NCBI GenBank assembly: GCA_022843805.1
Contig: JALHMY010000100.1
Span: forward strand, 1-34,939
Direction of reading: 5' to 3'
DNA length: 34,939 nucleotides
Source: Fuerstiella sp.
GTDB taxonomy: Bacteria; Planctomycetota; Planctomycetia; Planctomycetales; Planctomycetaceae
This document shows, piece after piece, positions 7,207-16,483 of the stretch. Positions within the stretch are counted from its first letter, which is position 1, and every line of letters starts with the position of its first letter. A program made the translations under genes and the position numbers. The notes below the pieces were generated by a model. The model saw only the letters and a program-made list of their open reading frames with translations. It made no database searches and was not told where the DNA came from.

Positions 7207-10149
7207 TTACGTCGGCACCACTCTCAGTCCACTCGGCAGGGATTCGCCGAAGATCAGACCGGCTTCTTCATGCTCCAGAGTTCCTCCTTCACGGACCAGC
7301 TGAATCAGGTGTGGTCGTGCTCCGGATGACAACAATCTGGAAACGATCTGCTGTCGCAGCCCTTCATCGATATCCCGAAAGCGATCCTGAGTTCGACGGC
7401 CCAGCTGCATGAGTGCCAGATCAACTGCCGGATCCTGCAGCGGATCGCAGTCAAGCAGCCAGCGAATCCATGGGCGTACAGTACTGACAGGCAGCACGAG
7501 ATTCAGCGGCCCGTACATGGGGACGCGTGATCCCAGTCGTCCCAGACTCCAGATCAGTGCAGAACGGATTGGTTGTCCGAAAGGGCGGGACACAAAGTCC
7601 AGAGCGATGTTTCCCAGCTCAGCCCGCAATGATTCGTCGATGAGTTCCAGTGACCCAAGCATTCTCCAGATTTCGGAGGCCTCGTGATTGCTGACGGCAT
7701 ATTCAACCGACTTACCGCGACCGCTGACCACCTGTCGATGCTTCTGACGAATCAGAGGCAGCACAGCAAGGGCCAGCTGTGACTGCCGTGACGCAGTCAG
7801 CCCGCCGGCAATTCGACGGCACAGAATTCTCCATTCGGCGAGGCACGCTGCGCCACCATGCACCAGTTTCCCTTTCAGTGTCTTCCACGATTCTTCAACT
7901 CGCCAGTCATCAGCCGCCATTCCGAAACCGGGACGCAGACAAAAGCCCAGCAGGTTCAGCCATCGAGCCTCATAGGCAGGACTTCGCCTCCGCCCTGACT
8001 CATTCTCCATCAGGTCCGCCCAGATGCTTCTCAAAAGTGAGGGTGGCCATTCTGTTCGGGAGATTCCGACATCAGCCGCAATGCCTTTGGCGAGTCCATC
8101 AATAGAAGCGCTGCCATGGGAACCAAACACTGAAGCAATTTTCAGAGAGGCAATCTGCAACAGTCCCTGATCAACAATTCCCGAAGTTTCGGCGATGCCG
8201 GAGTGCGCAGCCCGATCGGTTTCTGTTGCCGAACGCACATCAAACTGCAGTTGCCAGCGACGAGATCCATCTCGCTGTTCGCACCACATTTCCAGCGTCC
8301 CGATTTCGGTGAGTCGGGCAGAGATACGAGCCGCGACCGAACCACCTTCGCCTTTTTTGCGATTTGTCAGCACCGTCCGAATTGGTGGAAGTGCCGACAT
8401 CTGGTCGGGATCGAAATCCACAAGACTGCCCGGGGGATCAGTCAGACGCGTACCCGATACGTAAATCGGAAATTCAACCGGTTCGGACGTGCGAACTTCA
8501 AATGCATGCTCGATGGGAAAAGTCTCGGCCGAAGGCTCCGTTCCTGCTCCAACGAGGCACAGCGCGGCTGGCGTGCCATCAGAGCGTTCCACTCCGATGT
8601 AATACGTGCGAGCAAGTCCGGCCGCGATTCGAACTCCCAGTCCCCGTCGTACCATTCCGAAATAAGCGGCCCCCTGAGCAACGGCCAGATCAAGTCGATC
8701 GTTTCTGAGAACAGTGGGCGACCATGTCGGATCGAGCCCACGGAACCATTCTTCAATACAGAAGATCAGCCGATCCCGCAGTACGGGAGACTCGAAGAAT
8801 CCACCGTTGAAAAGAACGATATCAGGGCGAGCATTCAGCAGATCCGCATTTCGATCGGCAGTGCCAGAGCTTACGACACCAACTACCGCATCCAGTCCAC
8901 CGGAATTCGACGCTGAACGATGGGCATTGAGAAACGAGGCCAGATATTTTGTCATGGCCGGATCCGCTGCATATGGCAGTCCGAACTCCTGAAATCCGGA
9001 CTGTCGTCGCGCGGGTTTTTCTTCCAGTGAAACAGACGGCAGGAATCCGTCAATAAACAGTTCTAACAGCTCACCTCGCGAAAGCTCAATTTGCAGACTG
9101 CCGCCAATCAGACGCGACCCGGTTCCTGGCAGCACGAGAGTAAACACGTGCGGGGCATTCGCTGACAGTAGTGTTTCCTTGGCGTGTCGGCAGGAGGGAA
9201 TGAGCAGATTCCACTGATGTGGCTCCAGTCGTCCCTGCGGGAGCAGATTGCGTTCTGTCAATTTGCGTTCCACATGGTGAGCCAGAGCAAGATCGAGGTT
9301 ATCGCCGCCCAGCAGGAGGTGATCGCCGACTGCAACTCGATGAAACTGAACTCGGCCTTCCGAGCCGGAACGAACGTCAATCAGGCTAAAGTCAGTGGTG
9401 CCACCTCCGATGTCACAGACGAGGATTTTTTGGCCCGCATGAACCAGTTGTTCCCAGTTGCTTCGATGAGCATAAACCCAGGAATAGAAGGCGGCCTGTG
9501 GTTCCTCGATCAGCACGATTTTCGGAAGGCCGGCAAGCCGTGCGGCGGCAACGGTGAGTTCGCGGGCCACTTCGTCAAACGATGCGGGAATCGTCAGGAC
9601 GACATCCTGCTGGTGCATGTGTGCGTCGGGATGGGCGGCATTCCAGGCATCATGAAGGTGTCTCAGGTATCTGGCACTGGCTTCGACAGGTGAGAGTCGA
9701 GGAACATCCGAAGCGGCGTGCCACGGAAGCAGAGAGGCTCGTCGGTCAACTCCATGATGACAAAGCCATGACTTTGCGGATTCGATCATCCTGCCGGGCA
9801 CGGCTCGCCCGTGATCACGGGCAAAGGTTCCGACAACGTACGAAGAATCCCCTGTCACTGCAGGAGATGAAGCCGCACGCTGCCATGGCAGCTGAAACGT
9901 TCTTCCATTCTGTTCGTCAGGCAGCAGCTGATAATGAAAGGACGGCAGAGTCTCCAACGCCTCAACTTCGCCGACGGCAACAACCTGTGGTACGGGAAAC
10001 GTGGAAATCTTCCATTCCGCCTGCTGCGTATCCACGCTGCACATCGCAGAATTGGTTGTACCGAGGTCGATTCCGATGACAAATCGAGCCACACGGGTTT
10101 CGGGATCTTCCGATTGATCGAGCGTTAGCGGAGACTCCACAGAAGACAT
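7207..10149 (-). CDS. Large Hsp70-like (DnaK-related) protein
   Basis: 980 aa, far longer than DnaK (about 640). The N-terminal half is an Hsp70/actin-type ATPase: phosphate-1 loop GIDLGTTNS (26-34), SAKSWL with K125, EEPQAA (214-219), phosphate-2 loop DIGGGTTDF (245-253) and a modified adenosine motif around VLFNGGFFESP (444-454). The canonical beta-sandwich substrate domain is not evident. Instead there is a ~400-residue C-terminal extension; its segment near WLNLLGFCLRPGFG resembles what I remember of DUF3731, found on other large Hsp70-like proteins. It is therefore probably a specialised Hsp70 paralogue and not DnaK. The ATG at 10149 is used; a hairpin sits 6 bases before it. The Hsp90-like gene is next on the same strand. 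Confidence 0.88.
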   Translation of the reverse strand: MSSVESPLTLDQSEDPETRVARFVIGIDLGTTNSAMCSVDTQQAEWKISTFPVPQVVAVGEVEALETLPSFHYQLLPDEQNGRTFQLPWQRAASSPAVTGDSSYVVGTFARDHGRAVPGRMIESAKSWLCHHGVDRRASLLPWHAASDVPRLSPVEASARYLRHLHDAWNAAHPDAHMHQQDVVLTIPASFDEVARELTVAAARLAGLPKIVLIEEPQAAFYSWVYAHRSNWEQLVHAGQKILVCDIGGGTTDFSLIDVRSGSEGRVQFHRVAVGDHLLLGGDNLDLALAHHVERKLTERNLLPQGRLEPHQWNLLIPSCRHAKETLLSANAPHVFTLVLPGTGSRLIGGSLQIELSRGELLELFIDGFLPSVSLEEKPARRQSGFQEFGLPYAADPAMTKYLASFLNAHRSASNSGGLDAVVGVVSSGTADRNADLLNARPDIVLFNGGFFESPVLRDRLIFCIEEWFRGLDPTWSPTVLRNDRLDLAVAQGAAYFGMVRRGLGVRIAAGLARTYYIGVERSDGTPAALCLVGAGTEPSAETFPIEHAFEVRTSEPVEFPIYVSGTRLTDPPGSLVDFDPDQMSALPPIRTVLTNRKKGEGGSVAARISARLTEIGTLEMWCEQRDGSRRWQLQFDVRSATETDRAAHSGIAETSGIVDQGLLQIASLKIASVFGSHGSASIDGLAKGIAADVGISRTEWPPSLLRSIWADLMENESGRRRSPAYEARWLNLLGFCLRPGFGMAADDWRVEESWKTLKGKLVHGGAACLAEWRILCRRIAGGLTASRQSQLALAVLPLIRQKHRQVVSGRGKSVEYAVSNHEASEIWRMLGSLELIDESLRAELGNIALDFVSRPFGQPIRSALIWSLGRLGSRVPMYGPLNLVLPVSTVRPWIRWLLDCDPLQDPAVDLALMQLGRRTQDRFRDIDEGLRQQIVSRLLSSGARPHLIQLVREGGTLEHEEAGLIFGESLPSGLRVVPT

Positions 10150-10470
10150 GAAAAGGTTGCTTTCAGCAACAGGACCACAAAATTAAAATCCTTAAGGTGG
10201 ACGCAATATACGTCACATCCTGCGCTCGGAAAGCCATTTACACGCAGAAAATCATCGAACCCGCCCCGTTTTTGCTGGACGAACCGAATCAATCGGAGTT
10301 TTTGGCATTCCATTCGGCTGTCGCATGCCATTCGGATGCCAGGCGAACAACCAATGGGAAAAGACAGCTGTCATCCGGGAAATGCTCGCCGACTGAATCA
10401 CGATCCTGTAAAATACGATGACAGGCACAAGCGGGGATCAGTCATTACGATCATTGCAGGGAGTCATTAA
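10150..10470. other. Divergent intergenic region with short repeats, 321 bp
   Basis: This separates the minus-strand chaperone genes from the plus-strand lipoprotein cluster and must hold both promoters. A direct repeat CCATTCGG occurs at 10310-10317 and 10328-10335 (18-bp period) with flanking GGCAT/ATGCC, a possible operator. A TAAAAT box near 10408 could be a -10 for the plus strand, but no matching -35 is clear. I see no CIRCE element, which would mark classical HrcA control of chaperones. Confidence 0.45.
10156..10170 (-). promoter_or_regulatory. Hairpin just before the Hsp70-like start codon
   Basis: GTTGCT and AGCAAC are perfect 6-base arms around a three-base loop. On the minus strand the stem ends 6 bases before the ATG, exactly where a ribosome site would be expected, and no clear Shine-Dalgarno is seen outside it. 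A thermosensor-like or translational control role for a chaperone mRNA is a reasonable inference but is unproven. Confidence 0.4.
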
Positions 10471-10929
10471 ATGTCATGGTTGAACAGGACAGGTCCGGAA
10501 AATTTCTGTGTTGTCAGCGTGCTACTGACGCTATGTGCAGTGATGGGTTGTTCTGATCTCTATGCACCGCCTCAGGGAAGTGTGCCGGCCAAACCCAAAA
10601 CCACGGATAAGGTCAGTGAATTTGATCCGAATGCAGGGAAAGAGATTGTTGGAAATGAAATCAACATTACGAATCCCATTACCGGCCCTCTGGAAGCCTA
10701 TCAGCCGCTGAAGCAGAAAATCGCGGGACTGGGAATTGACCATGCCGTCGCGTTGTTTCAGGCAACGGAAGGGCGATATCCCAAAGATTTTGATGAATTC
10801 ATGAACCGCATTATCAAAGAAAACAACATGCGATTGCCGTCCCTTCCAAAAGGGCTTTCTTACCAATACGACGTCGCCGCACATAAGCTGGTGGTGATTC
10901 GTGATGACACGGGTGCCGTACAGGAATAG
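10471..10929 (+). CDS. Small predicted lipoprotein, 152 aa
   Basis: The ATG has an AGGGAG ribosome site 8 bases upstream. Residues 11-27 are hydrophobic and end in a lipobox AVMGC with Cys27, so the mature protein should be lipid-anchored in the envelope. The mature part has a linker, then a segment (about 85-140: LFQATEGRYPKDFDEFM) like the C-terminal portion of GspG/pseudopilin-type proteins, a pattern often seen in planctomycete exported proteins. It is the first gene of the plus-strand run, and its stop at 10929 is only 16 bp from the likely PSD1 start. The function is unknown; it may be a periplasmic partner of the proteins encoded after it. Confidence 0.8.
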   Translation: MSWLNRTGPENFCVVSVLLTLCAVMGCSDLYAPPQGSVPAKPKTTDKVSEFDPNAGKEIVGNEINITNPITGPLEAYQPLKQKIAGLGIDHAVALFQATEGRYPKDFDEFMNRIIKENNMRLPSLPKGLSYQYDVAAHKLVVIRDDTGAVQE

Positions 10930-10945
10930 TATTTTGCAAGCTGTC

Positions 10946-13609
10946 ATGTCGAGGGTTGTCTGCGGCGCTGCGTCTCAGATTGCTGGAATCAGGTGTGTAA
11001 AAACGATCTTCTGTCAGCTGACTGTGTTGTCGGTCCTGCTGTCCAGCCATTCCTCTGCGGGAATGGCTGATGAACGGGAAGAATTTTTTGAAACTCAGAT
11101 TCGTCCGCTGTTGCTGGATCGCTGCGTGGAATGTCATGGTCCCGGAAAACAGGAGAACGACATTCGATTCGATCGTCGGGATGCTGTGTTGAATGGAATC
11201 GCGGGCGATGTGCCGCTGATCACCCCGGGCAATCCCGAAGAAAGTCGCGTGCTCAGGGTTTTGCTTCACGCCGAGGATGACATCAAAATGCCTCCCACAA
11301 ACCGCTTGTCGGAGGCGCAGATTGGGGCTGTCAGAAAGTGGATTGCTGACGGAGCTGTCTGGCCGGCGACCGCAAATCTGGAACAGGATGCTCGTGAACG
11401 CGCTGAACGGTGGCGAAAGCACTGGGCATTCCAGGTTCCGGTCCGTCCGGATCCCGGTCAGTTTCCCGAAGGTGTTCATCCGATTGATTTTTATATCGGT
11501 CGCAAACTGAAGGAGAAGGGCTTGTCCCCTTCTCCCGCCGCTAAACCCGCAACACTCGTGCGTCGGCTTGCATTTGCTCTTGAGGGCTTGCCTCCTGCTC
11601 TTTCGGATCTCACAGATGTAACGGCTGCTGAAGGTGCCACATCGCAGGCAGAATGGCTCAGCCGGTATATTGAGCGATTGCTGGCATCGCCGCATTTTGG
11701 AGAACGCTGGGCTCGATACTGGCTGGACGTATCCCGGTACGCCGACACGAAAGGATATGTGTTTCAGGAAGATCGTGAGTACGCTGATGCATGGAGATAT
11801 CGTGACTGGGTGATCAGTGCGATCAATCAGGACATGCCTTATGACGAGTTTCTGAAGAGACAGCTGGCGGCCGATCGCCTTCCGGGATCAGATGATGGTT
11901 CGCAGCTTGCGGCGATGGGGTTTCTGACACTGGGACGTCGATTCCTGAATAATCGCCATGACATCATTGACGACAGAATCGACGTGACGATGCGTGGCAT
12001 GCTGGGGCTGACGGTCGGTTGCGCCCGCTGTCATGATCATAAGTTTGATCCGATTCCGACCGCCGATTATTACTCTCTGTATGGAATCTTTGATTCTTCT
12101 GACGAGCCAAAGAATGAACCTTCGACGCTGCGGCTTGTTGATCGCGAAAAGCCAGTCACGCCTCACATTTTTGTAAGGGGTCAGCCCGGGAATCAGGGAG
12201 ATGAAGTGCCCCGGCGGTTTTTGACTGCCCTTTCGAAAGCAGACGCACCTGTCTTTTCCGATGGAAGTGGCAGACTCCAACTGGCGAATGCGATCGCCAG
12301 TGCCGAAAATCCGCTGACAGCCCGCATCGCTGTGAACCGTATCTGGATGCGACTGTTCGGCCGGGGCTTTGTCGAGACACCGAGCGACTTCGGGGTGCGT
12401 ACGGCAGAGCCAATTCATGCGGAGCTGCTGGATTATCTGACGACCTGGTTTATTGATCATCAATGGTCTTCAAAATCACTGATCCGGCATATTGTTTCTT
12501 CGCAGACATGGCAGCAGTCCAGCGATCGTCGAGCGGACGCGGAACAAATTGATCCGGAGAATCGCCTGTTTTCGCGAATGAATCGTCGCCGTCTGGATTT
12601 CGAGTCTCATCGAGACTCGCTGCTGGCAGTTTCCGGGCAGCTGGATCGAACTGTAGGAGGAAAGTCGGTGGATATTGCAGCCGCAGATCCTGGAAAACGG
12701 CGAACAATTTACGCAAGAATTGACCGACAGAATCTTCCAGGAGTGTTCCGTACGTTCGATCTGGCCAATCCGGATGCACATGCTCCTCAGCGATTTGAAA
12801 CGACCGTACCACAGCAGGCACTCTTTCAGCTGAATAACCCATTTGTGATGTCGCAGGCTGAGACGCTCGCACAGATCTGTATTGAGGCAGCCAGTGATCC
12901 GCGAGAGCGAATCCGGACGCTGTTTCGACAGGTGTTACAGCGGCTGCCAGCGACGATCGAAGAAGACGCTGCACTGGCCTTTCTTTCCGCCTCTGACGCT
13001 CAGGATTCAGCCTCTGAACGAAACGGCTGGGCGTATGGTTATGGGACTCTGGACGAAACGACGAACCGTGTCTCCTCCTTTAAGCTGCTTCCGCGATTTC
13101 AGCGTGGTGCATGGCAGGGTGGCAAAGATCTTCCGGACCCGGAACTTGGCTGGGTGATGCTGAACCGCAGTGGAGGGCACCCGGGCGCCGATCTGCAGCA
13201 TTGTGCCATTCGCCGATTTGTTGTTGCTGCTGATGCTCAGCTGAATATCAGCCACGAAGTCAGCCATTTGTCAGAACACGGAAACGGCATACGTGTTTGC
13301 GTTGTCAGTTCAGCGGCAGGTGTGCTGGCGGACAAGTCGATCAGAAACACCACGCTGGCTACCGAGCCGATGTCCGTGGCTGTAAAGGCGGGTGACTGGA
13401 TTGATTTTGTGACAGACAGCTGCGGTGACGCGGGTTTTGACACTTTTACGTGGAAAATCCGGATTTCATCCGTCGACAATGGTACTGCAACACGAACATG
13501 GAATTCTGAAGAAGACTTCGGGCGACGGCAGTCTGAAACGCCACTGAATGAGTGGTCTCAGCTGGCTCAGTCAATAATGCTGACCAACGAGTTCGTATTT
13601 GTGGACTAA
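10946..13609 (+). CDS. Secreted cytochrome-type PSCyt1/DUF1549/DUF1553 (PSD1) protein
   Basis: 887 aa from the ATG at 10946; an upstream in-frame ATG at 10901 would overlap the lipoprotein gene. A signal peptide (core IFCQLTVLSVLLSS) ends near residue 40. A PSCyt1 domain carries the heme-binding motif CVECH (C60, C63, H64) and a KMPP Met that may be the sixth ligand. DUF1549 follows (about 175-380) with the second CARCH motif (359-363) and HKFDP. DUF1553 is C-terminal to that, and the last ~200 residues hold an extra beta-rich segment. This protein type is a planctomycete hallmark. Its substrate is unknown; a role in redox-linked extracellular or periplasmic breakdown of polymers has been suggested for the family. 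It sits directly before DUF1501, its usual partner. Confidence 0.93.
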   Translation: MSRVVCGAASQIAGIRCVKTIFCQLTVLSVLLSSHSSAGMADEREEFFETQIRPLLLDRCVECHGPGKQENDIRFDRRDAVLNGIAGDVPLITPGNPEESRVLRVLLHAEDDIKMPPTNRLSEAQIGAVRKWIADGAVWPATANLEQDARERAERWRKHWAFQVPVRPDPGQFPEGVHPIDFYIGRKLKEKGLSPSPAAKPATLVRRLAFALEGLPPALSDLTDVTAAEGATSQAEWLSRYIERLLASPHFGERWARYWLDVSRYADTKGYVFQEDREYADAWRYRDWVISAINQDMPYDEFLKRQLAADRLPGSDDGSQLAAMGFLTLGRRFLNNRHDIIDDRIDVTMRGMLGLTVGCARCHDHKFDPIPTADYYSLYGIFDSSDEPKNEPSTLRLVDREKPVTPHIFVRGQPGNQGDEVPRRFLTALSKADAPVFSDGSGRLQLANAIASAENPLTARIAVNRIWMRLFGRGFVETPSDFGVRTAEPIHAELLDYLTTWFIDHQWSSKSLIRHIVSSQTWQQSSDRRADAEQIDPENRLFSRMNRRRLDFESHRDSLLAVSGQLDRTVGGKSVDIAAADPGKRRTIYARIDRQNLPGVFRTFDLANPDAHAPQRFETTVPQQALFQLNNPFVMSQAETLAQICIEAASDPRERIRTLFRQVLQRLPATIEEDAALAFLSASDAQDSASERNGWAYGYGTLDETTNRVSSFKLLPRFQRGAWQGGKDLPDPELGWVMLNRSGGHPGADLQHCAIRRFVVAADAQLNISHEVSHLSEHGNGIRVCVVSSAAGVLADKSIRNTTLATEPMSVAVKAGDWIDFVTDSCGDAGFDTFTWKIRISSVDNGTATRTWNSEEDFGRRQSETPLNEWSQLAQSIMLTNEFVFVD

Positions 13610-13677
13610 CTCACAACATCGGGTCGTCTTGTCCGTACGGCCTCTGATTATCTCTGACATTCTCAGATCGCAATCTT

Positions 13678-15114
13678 ATGTTGAACTCATCGTCGACTTC
13701 CCCGATTGCCGTTGGACGGCGCGGCATGCTGACCCAATGCGGGATGGGTATGGGAGCCGTAGCGCTGGCCGGAATGCTTCCGGGAGCGACCGCGAACGCA
13801 CGTGAGCCATTGAATCCGCTGCAGCCCGGGTCCGCTCAGTTTCCATCGCATGTGCGTCATGTCATCCATCTGTTTATGAATGGCGGACCTTCTCAGGTCG
13901 ATACATTCGACCCGAAGCCGGAACTGCAGAGACGCGGGGGAGAAACGATTAACAATGGCAACCTGCGCACTGAGCGACCTACCGGCGCATTGTTCCCTTC
14001 ACCATACCGATTTCGAAAATATGGCGAAAGCGGAATTGAAGTGAGTGAGCTGTTTCCCCATGTGGCACAACACGTCGACGATATGTGCATAATTCGTTCG
14101 ATGCACGCGGACGTTCCCAATCATGAGCCCTCTTTGCTGCTCATGAACTGTGGTGAAGCCAGGCTGGTACGCCCGAGTATGGGATCGTGGCTAACATATG
14201 GGCTGGGAACGGAGAATCAGAATCTGCCTGCGTTCGTGGCCATGTGCCCGGGGGGTTATCCCATTCAGGAATCACAGAACTGGCAGAGCGCTTTTCTGCC
14301 GGGTGTGTTTCAGGGAACTTATATTGATACAAAGAACACGGAAATCGATAAGCTGATTGAGAATATCAGAAACGAACGTGTTTCCCCCGAACAGCAGGCT
14401 CGCCAGCTGGCATTGCTGAGAGTTCTCAATCGGCAGCATCTTGAAGAGCGGCCCGGGGATGCACAGCTTGAAGCGAGACTTCAGTCATTTGAGCTGGCGT
14501 TTCGAATGCAGACAGAGGCGTCGGAAGCCTTTGATGTTACTCGTGAGCCTAAACATATTCGGGAAAAATATGGCGATGGCGAACAGGCCCGACAGATTCT
14601 GATCGCCCGAAGACTTGTTGAACGAGGTGTTCGGTTCGTTCAGGTGTGGCACGGGGCAGGTCAGCCATGGGATAATCACGACGACATTGAAGTGAATCAT
14701 CGACGTCTTGCGCGGCAGTGTGATCAGGCCATCGGCGCGTTGCTCAGCGATCTGAAGGAGCGTGGCCTGCTGGACGAAACCCTGGTCATCTGGGGCGGAG
14801 AATTCGGCCGAACACCAGTGGTGGAATTGCCCAAAGCGGGCGCCAATGCCGGAAAGATTAACGGTCGCGATCATAATCACTGGGGGTTTACAATGTGGCT
14901 GGCCGGTGGTGGTGTCCGCGGCGGCTATGTGCATGGAGCGACGGATGAATTTGGGTTCCGCGCCGTGGAGAACAAAGTCCATGTGCATGACCTCCACGCA
15001 ACACTGTTAAAACTGCTTGGGTTTGACCACGAGAAGTTTACTTATCATTATGCAGGTCGCGATTTTCGGCTGACCGATGTTCATGGGAACGTCATTCAGG
15101 AGCTTATTGCGTGA
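13678..15114 (+). CDS. DUF1501 exported protein (sulfatase-like fold)
   Basis: 478 aa, normal for the family. The N-terminus has a twin-arginine-type signal: R14-R15 (GRRGMLTQCG) followed by a hydrophobic Gly/Ala-rich core, so export in folded form by Tat is likely. DUF1501 landmarks are present: HLFMNGGPSQVDTFDPK near the start of the mature protein, VIWGGEFGRTP and DHNHWGF. The family belongs to the alkaline-phosphatase/sulfatase superfamily and its Asp/His residues may bind metal; the reaction is not known. It follows the PSD1 gene by 68 bp, the typical pairing in Planctomycetes, and its stop (GTGA) overlaps a possible GTG start of the next frame. No strong Shine-Dalgarno is seen before the ATG. 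Confidence 0.93.
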   Translation: MLNSSSTSPIAVGRRGMLTQCGMGMGAVALAGMLPGATANAREPLNPLQPGSAQFPSHVRHVIHLFMNGGPSQVDTFDPKPELQRRGGETINNGNLRTERPTGALFPSPYRFRKYGESGIEVSELFPHVAQHVDDMCIIRSMHADVPNHEPSLLLMNCGEARLVRPSMGSWLTYGLGTENQNLPAFVAMCPGGYPIQESQNWQSAFLPGVFQGTYIDTKNTEIDKLIENIRNERVSPEQQARQLALLRVLNRQHLEERPGDAQLEARLQSFELAFRMQTEASEAFDVTREPKHIREKYGDGEQARQILIARRLVERGVRFVQVWHGAGQPWDNHDDIEVNHRRLARQCDQAIGALLSDLKERGLLDETLVIWGGEFGRTPVVELPKAGANAGKINGRDHNHWGFTMWLAGGGVRGGYVHGATDEFGFRAVENKVHVHDLHATLLKLLGFDHEKFTYHYAGRDFRLTDVHGNVIQELIA

Positions 15115-15167
15115 CTCCCCGCGAAATTCCCGACAGTCCCTCAAACCTGGAGAATGGAACACCAGTC

Positions 15168-16448
15168 ATGAACAAAATTCTTGCAACCAGCCTGACTCTG
15201 ATGCTTGTTCTGCAACAAAGTGCAGCCGGCATTGCTGGCAGCGAATGGCCCGCATTTCGCGGTGAGAATGGAACAGGACTGTCCACAGCGAAAGATGTTC
15301 CCACCGAATGGTCGGCAGACAGCAATGTTGCATGGAAAACGGCTGTTGAAGGCAATTGCAACGGCAGTCCGGTCGTGTCGGCTGGCCACGTCTTTGTAAC
15401 CAGCGCTGACAAAGAGGGAAAAGAACGGCGGCTGCACTGTCTTGATGCCGCATCCGGAAAACAACTTTGGGTGCAGACTGTCAGCTTCGACAAGGTGCTG
15501 CCAACACACGAAACCAATCTTTATGCCGGTACCACACCCGCGGCTGATGGTAAACGGGTTGTGGTCTGGCATGCGTCCGCCGGGCTGTACTGTTATGACT
15601 TCGCTGGCAAAGAACTGTGGAATCGGCAGCTGGGCGAATTCCGCCATCTGTGGGGTTATGGGACCTCCCCGGTCATCCATGACGGAAAGGTCATTCTGCA
15701 TACAGGGCCGGGGAAGAGCGTCTTCATCATCGCCTTGAATCCCGAAAACGGCGAAACACTCTGGAAGTTTGACGAGCCCGTCGAAGGCGATGGCGAACAC
15801 AATGCGGAAAAGAAGTACATGGGTTCATGGAGCACTCCGGTTATTGTGGAACTGAACGGAAAACAGACAGTCGTCTGCAGTATGTCGACTCGAGTTGTGG
15901 GACTGGATCCGAAGTCTGGAAAGCTGCAGTGGAGTTGTGAGGGACTTCGAGGAGATCGTGGTGATCTGTGTTATACATCTCCCGTGATTGCAGGAGATAT
16001 CTGTGTGGCAATGGGCGGTTATCAGGGCCCTGCAATCGGATTTCGAATGCAGGGAGAAGGTGATATTACTGCTACCGGTACTCTCTGGCGAAAGACCGAA
16101 GGGAACCCACAGCGGATTGGATCCGCTGTGGTCGTGGATGGACTGCTGTATCAGGTCAACGCGGGGCCGAATACGATTCAGTGCATTGATCCTGCCACGG
16201 GAGAACTGAAATGGCAGGCTCGCTCGCCCGGCGGAGCGGCCTTCTGGAGCTCCATCGTTGTGGCTGATGGTCTGTTGTATTCGACGGATCAGAAGGGCGG
16301 AACACTCGTGTTTCGGCCGAATGCTGAGAAGCTTGAACGAGTCGCGATGAATAAGCTGGATGAGCCTACAAATTCCACTCCTGCGATTGTCGACGGTCAG
16401 GTCTTCATTCGTACGTTTGGAAACGTGTACTGCATTCGAAAGCCATGA
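15168..16448 (+). CDS. Secreted PQQ-type beta-propeller protein
   Basis: 426 aa from the ATG at 15168, which gives a clean Sec signal peptide (MNKILATSLTLMLVLQQ...AGIAGS). A GTG at 15111 overlapping the previous stop would add 19 residues ahead of the signal and is less likely. The mature protein begins EWPAFRGENGTG, typical of planctomycete outer-membrane-biogenesis-BamB-like/PQQ repeat proteins. Repeated blades with a G-x-x-L-W or L-K-W pattern (GKQLWVQ, GKELWN, GETLWKF, GKLQWS, GELKWQ) indicate a 7- to 8-bladed propeller. No dehydrogenase active site is obvious, so it is more probably a binding or scaffold protein than an enzyme. It is part of the PSD1-DUF1501 gene run. Confidence 0.92.
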   Translation: MNKILATSLTLMLVLQQSAAGIAGSEWPAFRGENGTGLSTAKDVPTEWSADSNVAWKTAVEGNCNGSPVVSAGHVFVTSADKEGKERRLHCLDAASGKQLWVQTVSFDKVLPTHETNLYAGTTPAADGKRVVVWHASAGLYCYDFAGKELWNRQLGEFRHLWGYGTSPVIHDGKVILHTGPGKSVFIIALNPENGETLWKFDEPVEGDGEHNAEKKYMGSWSTPVIVELNGKQTVVCSMSTRVVGLDPKSGKLQWSCEGLRGDRGDLCYTSPVIAGDICVAMGGYQGPAIGFRMQGEGDITATGTLWRKTEGNPQRIGSAVVVDGLLYQVNAGPNTIQCIDPATGELKWQARSPGGAAFWSSIVVADGLLYSTDQKGGTLVFRPNAEKLERVAMNKLDEPTNSTPAIVDGQVFIRTFGNVYCIRKP

Positions 16449-16483
16449 TGTAAAACTGAGCCCCTGATGCCAGAGGAAATGAA

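Noticed and set aside
8203..8916. Open frame of 237 codons on the plus strand
   Set aside because: It is a shadow of the Hsp70-like gene, with no recognisable domain or ribosome site.
10150..10470. CIRCE/HrcA operator expected before chaperone genes
   Set aside because: No TTAGCACTC-N9-GAGTGCTAA or close match is present.
10814..11695. Long open frame on the minus strand within the PSD1 gene
   Set aside because: It is antisense to a gene with clear CxxCH and DUF1549 motifs and shows no protein-like motif of its own.
15111..15167. GTG start of the PQQ-type gene overlapping the DUF1501 stop
   Set aside because: It would place 19 polar residues before a clean signal peptide; the ATG at 15168 fits better, though coupling cannot be excluded.
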